Assembly: GCA_022494885.1 (NCBI GenBank)
Contig: JAGVSM010005032.1
Span: forward strand, 297,283-361,282
DNA length: 64,000 nt
Reading direction: 5' to 3'
Source: Micrasema longulum
Taxonomy: Eukaryota; Arthropoda; Insecta; Trichoptera; Brachycentridae
Made by a program: the position numbers and the translations under genes. The notes beneath the pieces were generated by a model. That model was not told the origin of the DNA. It saw only the letters and a program-made list of their open reading frames with translations, and did not search any database. This document shows positions 50,300 through 61,513 of the stretch, piece by piece (position 1 is the first letter of the stretch; every line of letters begins with the position of its first letter).

Positions 50300-50870
50300 T
50301 GAAATCTACCGATCATAAATAAATAAACCAAATACTCATACTTTCAAAGCTGAACTCGGTTGGTTGCAAATATTATTTAAATCGGGTAGCTAGTTTAAAC
50401 TTTCGTTGTGTTAATCAGGATTTAAAAGAAGAAGACAGTGAAATACCCCCTGAGTAATAAAAATTGGCCTGCACGTTGCAAGGTAAGGGTCACACATGGG
50501 TCGGCACAGGAACCCATCGTGAAGTGCTAATTGCTAGGCACGACATCTTTGAGAACGCACTCTTTTTTGTCTTGCGTGTTATTCCACGATAAATGGGTCG
50601 ATATGCTGTAAATGTCATAAAAAGTAAGAGGAAATACAATGAACAGGTAGACATGTTCTTTTTACGATTCTGCGAATCGGTTTCTGACATTGCTGCTCAC
50701 AATCTTTGTTTCAGCTCCACGTTTCAACTTCGAGACTCTGTAGACTAGCTCGACTGCCATTGTGTTCTAGCGATTCTCGGAAGAGTTGAGAAGCTGAATG
50801 CGGTAGTGGATTCTAGAATACTAGAATAATTTATGCGAGTTGACGGTGAAATGAACGAAGGGGGATTTCA
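50300..50870. other. No recognised feature
   Basis: Mixed composition. Minus frame 50490-50690 has no family resemblance. Confidence 0.3.
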
Positions 50871-50871
50871 A

Positions 50872-51300
50872 CAATATTTTGAGTATGTGCAAATGTTTGA
50901 AGACAGTGTGGATTTCCCCCCTCGGGAGTTATTTAGATCTAAATTTGTCGCAACGGTAAGAGAAAAACATTTTTGAGAAGGGAATATGAAAGTCTAGACG
51001 TGTCATTGACCGATTTAAGAGGCCACTTTACACACAGAGTAACATTCACCATTCTGCCTATGTTTAAACATCCACATTTCCTCAACTCTACTATCTGTTG
51101 ACTTTTGTGAAGTAAAAGAGCTAAAACCTTTATCATGTGAGTAAGATTCATCCGGCTGAACCAATTCACATACTAGGCAACGCCTGAAAACAATTTTTTT
51201 TTAAATTCTTTTACCAGTCAGTTTAATTAACAATGTTTCGAGTACGTCCAAATGTTTGTAGACGGGCTGGATTTCCTTCCTTGGAAGTTATTTAGATTTA
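50872..51300 (+). mobile_element. M1 copy, modules A-B-C-A
   Basis: A (CAACAATATTTTGAGTATG, CCCCTCGGGAGTTATTTAG), B (GAAGGGAATATGAAAGTCTA, CACCATTCTGCCTATG), C (AACCTTTATCATGTGAGTAA, CACATACTAGGCAACGCCTG), second A (AACAATGTTTCGAGTACGTC, GACGGGCTGGATTTCC). A repeats at about 351 bp. Confidence 0.83.
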
Positions 51301-51614
51301 TTTTTTTTACTGTTTTTTTTTATAATTTTTTTTAGATAAAAAAATATAAGTATATACAATATTACTACTAAATACAGGTTTATATATAAATTTAATACAT
51401 ACTCGAAAATTAATATTTATGTTTCCCATTACATAAAAGAAGAAAAAACAATTCTCGTGTCCATAATGAGGAGTGACGTCGTACAGTTATTTGCTAATTT
51501 TATTTGTAATTAATAATATTTTAAGGATAGTATATTAATGACAACTAAATAAATAAACGGTATTATCAATCAGTGCTACACAAAAAATAATTATAACATA
51601 ACTTTTCGCTTCTT
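51301..51614. other. AT-rich insertion between M1 parts, unassigned
   Basis: Lies between M1 A-B-C-A and an inverted M1 B. Begins with T-rich runs, so it may be a minus-strand retroelement 3' end. Confidence 0.3.
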
Positions 51615-51790
51615 CATAAAAGTCAACAGATGGAAGAGTTAAGGAAATATGGATGTGTAAACATAGGCAAAAGGGTGAATTTTACACAACGTATAAAGTG
51701 GCCCTTCAAACCAGCCAATGTCAGGTCACAAGTCCTGTAAATGCCTAGACTTACATATTCCTTTTTCAAAAATGTTTTTTGGAAACAATA
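51615..51790 (-). repeat. M1 fragment (module B, inverted)
   Basis: AAAGTCAACAGATGGAAGAG, AATATGGATGTGTAAACAT, AACCAGCCAATGTCAGGTCA and CCTGTAAATGCCTAGACTTA. Confidence 0.78.
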
Positions 51791-52034
51791 TCTCAACAGA
51801 GAAGAAGGAAATAACTATAATATCGTCGTCGTTCAGGGAAAAGTCACTAATCCAAAAAAAACATTTTGGGAAATCGCAATTTGAAAGTTTGGATACCAAG
51901 GGAAAATCAGATTGTTACGTTTTGAAGGTTTTATGTACGCTACCTAATTCGTTCATGTCTTTTGAATAAATTACCTCGTTAGCTTTTTCTTCTGAAACAT
52001 TTAAAAATATCTGGAAGGTTTTTAACGAGGCAAA
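51791..52034. other. No recognised feature
   Basis: No supported gene. A GGGAAAATCAG block echoes 23263 and 24046. Confidence 0.3.
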
Positions 52035-52310
52035 GTGGCTAAAATTTGGATGGCGGACTTCTGCGTTTTTATAATCTGGAAAATACAAGCTATAAGAGTT
52101 AGTGAAAGGAAGAAAATATTAGGAATGGTCTGGTCTCCATTCTATGTGAATAGCATAAATCACATTGAATCAGTCCAACATCACTTGCTTCGAAAAATAG
52201 CGAGGATGCTTGGACTAGGCAGAGGTAATTATTTTCATGCTGATATAGAGTCCATGTTAAATAATTTTAGTCTAGAAAAACGTAGAACTAATATTGATTC
52301 CATGTATTGA
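52035..52310 (+). pseudogene. LINE family X, RT thumb-side fragment
   Basis: Open frame with GMVWSPFYVNSINHIESVQH then HLLRKIARMLGLGRGNYF. The 'xVWSPxxxxxxxxIExvQxxFxrki' pattern follows the RT thumb in Jockey-like LINEs. The N-terminal 30 or so residues do not fit and may be chimeric. Confidence 0.7.
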
Positions 52311-52539
52311 CTTTGCAACAATAACTGATGAACCAGAGATTCAGTCTGTTTGTATAATATTCTCATATAAAAGTATGTTTATTTTATTTTTGCATAAATT
52401 GTGTGCCTAATAATGTGTGTCTACGTAAGACTTACAAACCTAAAATGCATATCTTTTTTGCTACTTTTCTTCTATAAATCACTGTAAATCTTTTATTCTT
52501 TTTAAACTCTGCATTACTTTAATTGAGTTTAACTATATA

Positions 52540-52935
52540 AACCAGTTTGACATAAACTACTTGACTAAAATTGAGACCTTAAAAGTTGTGCACAAAATAA
52601 CACTGGGAAACATACAAGACGACGACATAATATTAGTCAAAAATGCTGACATACATAAATATAACACCAGACAACAAAAACACTATCATATTGAAAAAGC
52701 AAAGACAAACACAGGACAGTCAAAATACTACATAATGGACTTAAACACTACAACGACTTACCTTACTACTTGAAAACTTTTACTGGAGACAAATTTAAAA
52801 TCAATCTGAAAAAGCACATGATGACTGAACTAACTAGACTAGACGAGACATAAAATGACTAGACAATATTAAATTTCTAATGTAACCCTAACGGGTTTTT
52901 TAAAATTGTAAATAAATAAAAAAAATAAAAAAAAA
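52540..52935 (+). pseudogene. LINE family X C-terminus and tail
   Basis: IHKYNTRQQKHYHIEKAKTN then, after a one-base shift, HYNDLPYYLKTFTGDKFKIN and LKKHMMTELTRL before a stop near 52853. The 'HxYNTRxxxxxx ... yNxLPxxLK' end is typical. The tail at 52905-52935 is (AAAT)n. Probably the same element as 52035-52310. Confidence 0.72.
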
Positions 52936-52939
52936 CCAT

Positions 52940-54000
52940 CAAAAAAAAAAATCAACTATGTTTTTTTTCTATGATATAACTTTGTATTTTACAATTTTAA
53001 AACAAATTGGCTATGGCCGTTATAATGGTAAATCAATAAGTAATATTACTATGGATCCATAAAAAAAAATTGTAAACATGGCTTAACGAAGATATTTTTT
53101 TTTTCTTCTAAATATCGTTTGATTTACGTAGCATTAGTCGTATTTATAAGGTCTATAAATATCGGTCTAGAATTATTGACCTCGTGACTTTAGGCTTCAA
53201 TCCCAAATGCCTTCATAATACTTTGCAAGCTGAAGACAGTCTGGATAATGTTCATGATGAATAGAACTGTCAGAGCTGGCAGTTCCCGCTTTACTTTCCA
53301 TACAAATCAAAATGGAAATCTAGATGTTTATTTTCCCGACATTTGATTTACTTGCGAAATTACATCACTCAAAAACGTTTACGTTTTTTTATACATAATT
53401 AAATTCATGTAAACGTCTGATAATTTGTTTATACTTTTCACATACCGTGCCGCTATACCACTAAAGAAGATTGTTCCAATTATAATTTTATCTGAATCAT
53501 TAAATTATGAGATCGTTGGGACTTTTGCTAAGATCCATTTTAGAACTGTTATACTCGTATGTATCCCTTATTCAAAGCCAGTTAGAATCAAATTTTATAA
53601 TTTGGTCTCTTTATTATAAAACTCACATTGAATTAATTTTACACGGGTAACCTTTTTGTGTATTATATATTTATTTATTTACTTAAAGGTTGTTTATTAC
53701 ACATTATTTAAGTCATAAGTCCTAACTCCATGGGACTAAAAGCCCTGTATTGAGTTACATATGAGTATATCATCCCAATTGATCGTAGTTATGCAGAAAG
53801 CAGCCAGCCATAGAAAAGTGAAACTGAGATAATAGCACCTTTGTGAAATGAGTGAATAAACAAATCTACACAACAGTTGGAATGTTTTTGACTTTAACAA
53901 ATGATAAACAATGAATATATTAGTTTTTATTTATATTACAAACAAGAATTTAATTATCTGTTCGACTCGTTTTAATAATTTTTAAAATTCGTTAGCATTT
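52940..54000. other. No recognised feature
   Basis: AT-rich. The phrase GATCGTAGTTATGCAGAAAGC at 53781 echoes 54190 and 700 but without longer match. Confidence 0.3.
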
Positions 54001-54220
54001 TTCTAGTGCCGTGGGTTGTTTTCTGCAAATTGAGAAATGCCGTTTTTATGATGGACACCATTTTCAAAAGGTCATTAAAACAATTTTTTGTATGGAAACG
54101 GTCTGGCTGTTTTTAGCAGGACATAGAGTTGACCTTACTGCACCTAATAACATCAATATCTCATTTTTTCAAAATTGTGGACTGGCTCCTTTCTGCATAA
54201 CTACGTTTAATTATTGAATC
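54001..54220 (-). repeat. Dispersed repeat shared with the left end of the window
   Basis: CATCAATATCTCATTTTTTC, ATTGTGGACTGGCTCC and TTTCTGCATAACTACGTTTA match 670-728. There the block adjoins LINE A, so it may be LINE-derived. Confidence 0.5.
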
Positions 54221-55020
54221 TATCAAAAACATAACAATATATTTTTTTTAAAAACAAAATCTACATCACATCATATTGTATTTAATAATACAGAAAACTA
54301 TAATTTACCTACGATATTGGTTTCTTTGTAAGTATTGTATTTAATGGCTCTTGTTTTCTAAGTCTTTACACGAGAATCAATCGACCGAAGTTTGTTATAG
54401 AAATAAAAGACGAGTGATACTTTGATATATGCAAAACATTTGAAAGCCTACAAGGCGTTTAAATTAGTAAATCCTCAAATTTGGAATATCCAGTGACCGA
54501 TTTCATCGCTTTCGTAACTTCTTCGAGACTGGTATCTTTATAAAGGAGTTCAGTGTATTTATACAAAACAGAGGTAAGGATACTTTGGTCTTAATTCTAA
54601 GAGGCATAATTTGCCGATCGAAAAATAATTACAGTATATTTTCTAACAGAAATACCGTTTTAAAATATTTCTTTGAAATGATGAATGTTTACTTATTTTT
54701 TTAATTGCGCGATTTTTAAAAAACAGCGTTTTAAAATGGCTAAATCATATGATTTCCCAGCTGTGTTTGAGACTACAGCCTTAAGGGACGATAAGTACAT
54801 ATTTACATATATTATGTCCCATGGTTATATCTTTAAAGAGGACAATATTAATATCGTGGAATAAATAAAGTTTTTTTTTACATATACGAATATCGTGTTT
54901 TTCTTTATCACATTGGGTCTATGTTAGTTTTTTTAATTTTATTTTACAATACCCTTGATTGAAAAAGGTCACATCACTCGTATATCATTTATATAATTTA
55001 TCCCCCTTTTCAAGGAAGTC
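54221..55020. other. No recognised feature
   Basis: AT-rich, no supported gene or repeat. Confidence 0.35.
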
Positions 55021-55059
55021 AATTTCACTAGATCGGGGAATATCCATCACCTCCGCCCA

Positions 55060-55830
55060 AAAACTCTTCGATTAAGAGTATGCCGATGATGCGGTTATAA
55101 TTGACGATTCAGTTTGGGGTCTTCAGGCCACTGTAGATAGTCTAAATATGTACTCTGCATGCGTGGGTTTAAAAATCAATATTGCAAACACCCATGTACT
55201 GTGTAACACTTCATGCTTCGATGCCCAAAATTCCCTGACTGTCAAACCAAGTCATTAAAAAGAGTTTCAAATACCTGGGAGTATTTTTTACGGAAAATGA
55301 CAGCTTTTAAAAAAAACTGGGAGTGCGGATAGGAATGGTAGGCGCCACATTCAACAGCATAAAAGCCGTCTGGATATTTGCCAAATGCCGCTAAAATAAT
55401 GCCTGCATAATTCATTATTTTCCTCTATGGATGCGAATCCTGGCACCTCACTAGAGCCTAAAACAGGAAAATACTGAATTTTGAGAATAGGTGTCTCAGA
55501 AGAATCTTGGGTGTGCGGTGGTTAGACTTCGTAAGGAATTAAGTAATAAGAGAATGGACGCAACAAACTCCGGTGGCAACTGCCACTAGCGGAGGCGGTA
55601 CGGTTGCCTTGCCCATCTACTACGAATGCCTCCTGAGAGCCTTAACCACGCTTGCCTGGTTTACAAGGCAACAGGTCCTCGACGTCCTGGACGTTTACTG
55701 CTGATTGTTCGTCGGCAGTTTATATCAGAACTAGGGGACGCGAGCCAGACTTGGGAGAATGCACAAGAGCTGGCAGCCGACAGAGATGCCTGGAAGATAT
55801 TTGTGGACACCATATGCTCCGACTAGGGAG
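55060..55830 (+). pseudogene. LINE family K reverse transcriptase relic, longest copy
   Basis: Plus strand: EYADDAVIIDDSVWGLQATV (catalytic YADD at 55079-55090), SLNMYSACVGLKINIANTHV, FKYLGVFFTEND, IGMVGATFNSIKAVW, WMRILAPH, then KATGPRRPGRLLLIVRRQFI, TWENAQELAADRDAWKIFV and a stop near 55826. The frame changes at least three times and several stops occur. It begins inside the RT domain. Related fragments at 26618-26740 and 28765-29178. Confidence 0.8.
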
Positions 55831-55884
55831 CGGACATGGAATGATGATTATGGTTTATTTATGTTAATGATTAAGGGGCATTGG

Positions 55885-56335
55885 AATAAATAAATAAAAA
55901 AATATTCCATTAATCTTTGGTAGAAAATAATTGAGATGGTTAATAAATAGACTCGTCTGAGTAAGAGATGCCGTTGTAAATGGAACCCAATAAAATGGAC
56001 AGGAAATGTGTATCGATTTATATAAGGGATGACTCGACGTTCGGATTTCTATGGTTTCAAAGGACTTCGTAATGTTATACGCCTATACTGTATGTGTGAA
56101 AGGGTGGGTTTGTGTGCTATTTATTTATTATTAACAAAACATTTTTTATTTAATGTAATATAAAGTTACAACATGTTAACTAAATTAAATACATAATAAA
56201 GCAAAAGTACAGCAACAAAAAACTAAACGAAATATCACACCAAAAAAGAAGCAACCTCTTGTGCTTGCTTGGGAATACAATATTAATAATTTAATATTAA
56301 TATTATTTATTTACAACGTATTTACAATTTATTAT
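55885..56335. other. LINE K tail and unassigned sequence
   Basis: AATAAATAAATAAAAAAA at 55884-55901 is the likely LINE K tail. From 56120 a TTTATTTATTATTAAC run starts a minus-strand LINE 3' UTR with a stem AAGCAA/TTGCTT near 56250. Confidence 0.4.
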
Positions 56336-56420
56336 TATTGTATACGCCCAGAGAGCTTCTACATGACAGGTATAAAATTTTAATGCAAACGCTTCATGGT
56401 ATTATATAGCAACATTTTCA
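56336..56420 (-). repeat. Dispersed repeat, second copy of 1536-1620
   Basis: ATACGCCCAGAGAGCTTCTA then CATGACAGGTATAAAATTT. Confidence 0.55.
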
Positions 56421-56437
56421 TTTTCATTTTTCATTTT

Positions 56438-56482
56438 ATTTTTGCACCACAACAGGCCAGGAGGCCCAATTACAGTGGTAAA
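56438..56482 (-). repeat. SINE2 tail fragment
   Basis: TTTTTGCACCACAACAGGCC then AGGAGGCCCAATTACAGTGG: only the last 45 bp of SINE2. Confidence 0.75.
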
Positions 56483-56654
56483 AATAAAATATAAAACACA
56501 TATATTTGTGTTGATCCTATATATGTATGAAAATGAATGTAAAACGAACTCAATTCACAACTCAACACAGGACACAGGGCTTTTGGCCTCATAAAGTTAG
56601 GAATACGTTATTATTTTTGTATCATATGTACGTTTATATGAATAAATAAACAAA

Positions 56655-56731
56655 TACATTTTCAAAAAGTAGCCACTTAAACCACCCACTGACAGGTCAT
56701 AAGCCCTGTAAATAAATGCCTAGACTTTTAT
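56655..56731 (-). repeat. M1 fragment (module B, inverted)
   Basis: GTAGCCACTTAAACCACCCA, CTGACAGGTCATAAGCCCTG, ATGCCTAGACTTTTATACC; joins the SINE1 3' end directly. Confidence 0.72.
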
Positions 56732-56989
56732 ACCATCAGCATTCCTATCCGCACCTAATGCTGCATAGGGCACCGCATTGGTAAACTAATCTCAGCGTAT
56801 CTTGATCATTTTTGTTACATGATGGTAAGATGATCAGTCTTACGTTTCAGGCACCAGTCCAAAGACTATGAAATATTTTAGTGTGAAAATACCCTAATAA
56901 ATAAATATTTCACATTAACCCGAGACCGAATCGAACCCGAGACCTCTTGCATGGTAGGTAAGTGCGCTGACTATTACACCACGAGGCCG
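56732..56989 (-). repeat. SINE1 (inverted), full length
   Basis: Tail side CATTCCTATCCGCACCTAAT on the left, AGCGTATCTTGATCATTTTT, CAGTCTTACGTTTCAGGCAC, then head AACCCGAGACCTCTTGCATG and ACACCACGAGGCC. Its head abuts LINE N as in the copy at 32380. Confidence 0.85.
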
Positions 56990-57285
56990 ATATATTAACA
57001 TATTTTACGTTTATTTGTTTATTTATTTGACAATTGTAGACTACTTTTCTTTACATGCTGTTGTAAATATAAGTTAGAAGTTTATGAATAGAAAGCAGAT
57101 AGCTGCTAAACTACCGATATATACAGAAAAATAGATCCATTTTATCCGTGAAAACTGTATTCAGCAAGCGAATTGCAATATTAATGGGTAAATACTGACT
57201 TGCATTTGTACGGCTTCTGGGTACGTAAAACGATATCTCGCTCGGGTATAATTATTGGCAACATACAAACTGATCTCTTTCAGTA
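56990..57285 (-). pseudogene. LINE family N C-terminus, copy 2, fused to SINE1
   Basis: Base-for-base similar to 32619-32930, including the AAATAAATAAAC block next to the SINE head and the RSRTN-encoding region. Interrupted at about 57286 by LINE Y. Confidence 0.75.
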
Positions 57286-58065
57286 CATTTATTTTTATTT
57301 ATTTATTCATTTAGTTCTATGTAACATAATCTAATATATATTTACAACACAATATTTACATCTATACTTATTCTAACATTATTTATCACTATTATACACT
57401 TAAGATCCTAATTTATAATATTAACTGTTTCATATGTACATTTTCATTGATTATATTCACTATTTACACTATATACTACCTAATATTTTTCACATATATA
57501 CTTTTTACATTTCATTTTTTATGTTTTCTGGCATTTCTTCAAATAGTTTTATTCCCTTGTACATAAGGCAGTTCTGGGACATTGCTTTTGATTTATTTTC
57601 CAGTCTTATATTTTTAGATCCTCTTGTTGCATAGTTATGAAAGAACTCATTATTTTTTAGTTTATTTTGAAAATATCTCGGAACTATTCCTTTAATAATT
57701 TTGTTTATTTCATTGGCAACATTGAATTTGATTATTTGATCAATTGTCATGATATCTAGAAGTTGAATCATTTTCTTAACATTTGTTCGTCTCCCACATC
57801 TTAATATTATCCTCATCGCTTTGTTTTGTATTATTTGGAGTCTCTTTAGATCTCCTTCATTACTTAAATATAAAATACTGGAGCAATAATCAATGTGGGA
57901 AACGATAATACTTTTAAATATCAGCAGAGAGGTTTTAATGTCTAATTTATTCCTTATCCTTTCTAACAGGGATACCTTCTTTGCGATTTTCCTAAGAAAA
58001 ATTTGACGACAAGATTCGAGGGTGTTGTAATCCAGCATCCCTGATCGAAAACATAATGGATACAA
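57286..58065 (-). pseudogene. LINE family Y C-terminal half, inserted in LINE N
   Basis: Open on the minus strand for 186 codons (58065-57505): FLRKIAKKVSLLERIRNKLD, IFKSIIVSHIDYCSSILYLS, DLKRLQIIQNKAMRIILRCG, IIKGIVPRYFQNKLKNN, NYATRGSKNI, FEEMPENIKNEM. 'HIDYCSSIL ... LKRLQxIQNKAMRiIL' is a strong LINE signature after the RT domain. The 3' UTR of about 210 bp ends AATAAATAAATAAAAATAAA at 57289 (minus). No stops inside, so a recent but truncated insertion. Residues before FLRKI may be chimeric. Confidence 0.85.
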
Positions 58066-58099
58066 GAATGGATCATTATTATTTTATTTATGACACAAG

Positions 58100-58490
58100 T
58101 AACGCATTTCTATATCACCTTCTTTAAAATGTTATTCATCTCTGATGTAATAATTTAAGAACTCCCAAGGGGGTTGAATCCAGTTTTTGTCTACAAAAAA
58201 ATTAAATGACTCAAAATATTGTTGATAAAACCACCTGGTTCAAGAAGAAAAATAAACATTGAAAAGTATTTGCAGGCGTCGACTAGTACGAAGGTGAAAT
58301 TATTCGGTCAGAATGTCACCCGCATCAATAAAGGTTCCAGCTCTTTAACTTCACAAAGATCAACAGATGGAAGAATTGAAGTAATACAGATGTTGCAGAA
58401 TGCTGAATGTTACACGTTGTGTAAAGTGGTCAATTAAATTACCCAATGACAGGTCATAAGGCCTGTAAATGAGTGAAATAATCTATGTTG
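58100..58490 (-). mobile_element. M1 copy (inverted), modules B-C-A-B order
   Basis: On the plus strand: end of inverted B (CTTCTTTAAAATG ... GATGTAATAATTTAA), inverted A (GAACTCCCAAGGGGGTTGAA ... ACTCAAAATATTGTTG), inverted C, inverted B (ACAGATGGAAGAATTGAAGT, CAATGACAGGTCATAAGGCC). The A-to-B junction shows that units can follow one another directly. Confidence 0.78.
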
Positions 58491-59695
58491 TAATACTAAC
58501 CTTTCCTTCACTAAGCATCCATGAATTACACATTATCCGAACGGGGGAACCAAACGACCCCAGCGCCTACTTGTAAATGGCGTTAGAAGAATAAAACGTT
58601 GGAAGTGTTTATGACCGTGCAATAATTTATTCATGTTTTCGCGTCCACATATGTTACTCATTCATGTATTTTATTCATTTTTGTTAGTTTTTCGAATGCT
58701 TACGTACATAAAGTGAAATTGACCCTTCTATTATTTACGTCTTTTTGTTCTAATATAAAAAAAAAAGCTATTTCAAAATTTAAAAAAAAAACAGGAAAAC
58801 GCTTCTTTCTATTAATTTCACAATTGCAAAAAATATACGGCAAATAGCTTAAATAATACTTGAGTTATCGAATTAAAATCGGTCTATGGGGATTCGAATT
58901 CCCCCATCGGTAGGCTGGGTTAATAATATAAAATAAATTAGGCAAAAAAAAAATTGTACTTACTAATCCCAAACTTGGCCACTTTGGTTATTTTAACTTT
59001 ACACTTTAATCACTAAAAAAAACTATTTCGTTTACGCTTCACAATTATGTAAAAAAGACGTACAGTTTACTATTTTCAACTATTTAACACGGTTGTAATC
59101 CTTTTAATATATTAAAACACATAAAATAACATAACTTTTTTTTTATAAAACTTAAGCTTTTTAAATGTTCTTTGAAATTAACTTAGTTCACACGTACGAA
59201 GTTTTCGTATTTAAAATATATATAACATCTCAATTAGCTAGATTTTTTAAACTTATTAAACATGTGTTTAATTTTGTTTAAGATTTTAAATTAACGATTT
59301 TGTTGTGATTATTATTTTTATTCTGTAAATTATTTTTTATGGTTATTTATGGACTATGTATTATGCACGACTTGTTGGCATTTGCGTTTGCCAACAACTG
59401 AAAAATATTCTGACCAGGAAGCTGGGTTTTTTAAACTAAAAAAATATTCAATAGAATTCGAAAGGATAGTTCTCAACTTACGGTTTAAAAGCTCAAAAAT
59501 TAAGTGTGTTCATTTGTCCAATGAAGGCGGTTGGTATATTTCACCTAACCTTGCTTTTGTGAAAACCATATTTTAAATTTTATTGTTAAAGGTAAAAGGT
59601 AAATAGGACAGGTAAACTGACCAATTTCGAATCCGTTTCGTAGTGTTCTAAGTCCATTTCGCCGGCGGAAATTTGATGTGCTGTAAGAAATTTGT
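58491..59695. other. No recognised feature
   Basis: AT-rich. A near-palindrome TATGGGGATTCGAATTCCCCC lies at 58886-58906. The plus frame 59349-59576 (YVLCTTCWHLRLPTTEKYSD) is without recognised family and unproven. Confidence 0.3.
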
Positions 59696-59738
59696 CCGCC
59701 TTGTTGTTAATGGTCAGAGCGTTTACCTTCTGGCCCCT
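59696..59738 (+). repeat. SINE1 head fragment, left of MITE
   Basis: CCGCCTTGTTGTTAATGGTC then AGAGCGTTTACC, followed by CTGGCCCCT, resembling the SINE1 head and CTGGTACCT of its body. Internally deleted. Confidence 0.5.
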
Positions 59739-60177
59739 AGGGTGCAATTATAAATCATTCTTTACCCCTAGAGAGTGATTAATTTAAATATTTTTTAAAT
59801 TTTTTTTAATGCGATGACACTTCGCTTCATATAATGGCCACACTGGTGTTTTAACGTCAAATGGTGTTTAAAACTGCTTCAAAAACAGAAATAAAACAAT
59901 AGTTTTAATCATAGTTTTAAGATAGTTTAACAATAGTTTTAAGTTTTACCGTAATAACGGTTTGGCTAATCTAACCTAATTAAGTGTTTTGGGTAATGCT
60001 TGAGATCGCGAAAATGTTCTTTATAAATATCATCATGTTTGATATCACGTTTTTATATTTTTTGACATTTTATCATCAGTGTGGCCATATATGAAGCAAA
60101 AGTTAGTCGCCTGAAAAAAATTTATCCCCAAATTAAACACTCTCTAGGGAATAGAGAAGATTTACAATTGCTACCCT
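59739..60177. mobile_element. MITE with about 105-bp inverted ends, inserted in SINE1
   Basis: 439 bp. Left end AGGGTGCAATTATAAATC and right end (inverted) AGGGTAGCAATTGTAAATC. Inward both share CCCTAGAGAGTG(A/T)TTAATTT and GCTTCATAT(A)ATGGCCACACTG. The centre (59850-60070) is AT-rich and not symmetrical. It sits between SINE1 pieces at 59696-59738 and 60178-60255. No coding capacity. Confidence 0.8.
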
Positions 60178-60255
60178 GAAGTGTTAGACTGATCTTCTTA
60201 TACTTTGGCATTTGGTTTTGGCAAATGCAGTGCCTTATGCACCAATATGTGATTG
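60178..60255 (+). repeat. SINE1 body fragment, right of MITE
   Basis: GAAGTGTTAGACTGATCTTC, then GCAAATGCAGTGCCTTATGC, ACCAATATGTG. Confidence 0.65.
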
Positions 60256-60507
60256 AATAAAAAAAAATAGCACAAATTATTCAAGAGAGATAAAATCTTT
60301 GGGATTTTTTGGTGTTTTTACATTTTATTATTGACCATCTTTTTTGCATGTTTGGTAAAGGAGTTCGAAAAAACCGAAAGCATAAACATTATTAAATAAT
60401 TGCAAGAATAAAAATTTAAGACTATTACATGAACATTTATTTCACTAAATATATGGACAACACGCTTAAAAGTATACAAATCTAGTTTTTTTGTTTTATT
60501 TTATTTT
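60256..60507. other. No recognised feature
   Basis: AT-rich, nothing recognised. Confidence 0.35.
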
Positions 60508-60677
60508 ATTTTTGCACCACAACAGGCCAGGAGGCCCAATAACAGTGGTGAATTATATCACAAAACACTCAGGCTTGATAAAAATCACATTGAATTTTTG
60601 TGTTCTCACCGGGAATCGAACCCAGAACCTTCCGTTAGTGAGTCAAGCGTCTTGACCACTACGCCACGGAGGCCGCA
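60508..60677 (-). repeat. SINE2 (inverted), full length
   Basis: TTTTTGCACCACAACAGGCC, AGGAGGCCCAATAACAGTGG, CTCACCGGGAATCGAACCCA (inverted B box), CGTCTTGACCACTACGCCAC then GGAGGCCGC. ORFs crossing it are by-products. Confidence 0.9.
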
Positions 60678-61107
60678 ATTCAATTCAATATCTCGCAGCA
60701 GTCTCCTGCAATGGTTTCTTACCTTAGACAAATTTCAAACTTGTACACCTCTCTTGGAAATGACTAAAAACGACCTAGGACATTGAACACTCTTGGGGCC
60801 ATAAAAATTACGAGTAAATTTCTTTGCGAGCAAAAGTCGCACGGTTTTTACGTATAGAAATACGCACATGCGGAGACGGAGACATACACAAATAACTGCA
60901 ACCTCGATTATAAACGCTGAAATGCGATCCAATACGTCAGAAAACAGCGCGAACAACACACGGCAATAAAACAAAAATACTCATTATGCATCTGAACAGC
61001 CGTAAAAATCTAAGAAATGTAATAATATTTACATATAGATTTAACGAAAATGGACATAGATAAAAATTATTGTAACCTGACGATACCTTTGAATTATGAA
61101 AGTCACA

Positions 61108-61141
<34 letters not shown>

Positions 61142-61387
61142 TTAAAAGGCTATGTAATAAAGTAGATAATCTGCATTTACAACCCCCATTTACGAATGTC
61201 TCGTTCATTACCTTAACCCTTAGAGCTTCTTTACGAATTATTTGACCTGCGAGAAGTACAGTTATAATTTGGCTGTCCCAATCGACTAAATGCATTGGTT
61301 CGTTCATTCTGGAAAACGTTACAAAAAGGTTACCGACAGTAGTGTTACCTTCCTAGAATTTCATGGTTATTTTTTTTGAGACACACA
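60678..61387. other. No recognised feature apart from a microsatellite
   Basis: (TAT)n of about 33 bp at 61109-61141. The remaining sequence, including minus frame 60735-60974, has no recognised family. Confidence 0.35.
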
Positions 61388-61512
61388 TTTGAGCATAGGG
61401 CACTGCATTTATACACCAATCGCAGTGTATCTTGATCGTTTTTGTTACATGATGGTAAGATCAGTCTTACGTTTCAGATACAAGTCCAGGGACTATGAAA
61501 TATTCTAGTTTA
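61388..61512 (-). repeat. SINE1 body (inverted), head missing
   Basis: GAGCATAGGGCACTGCATTT, ACACCAATCGCAGTGTATCT, GACTATGAAATATTCTAGTT. SINE3 begins directly at its right edge. Confidence 0.75.
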
Positions 61513-61513
61513 A

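Noticed and set aside
61109..61141. (TAT)n as a LINE tail
   Set aside because: No LINE-like sequence upstream on either strand; treated as a simple microsatellite.
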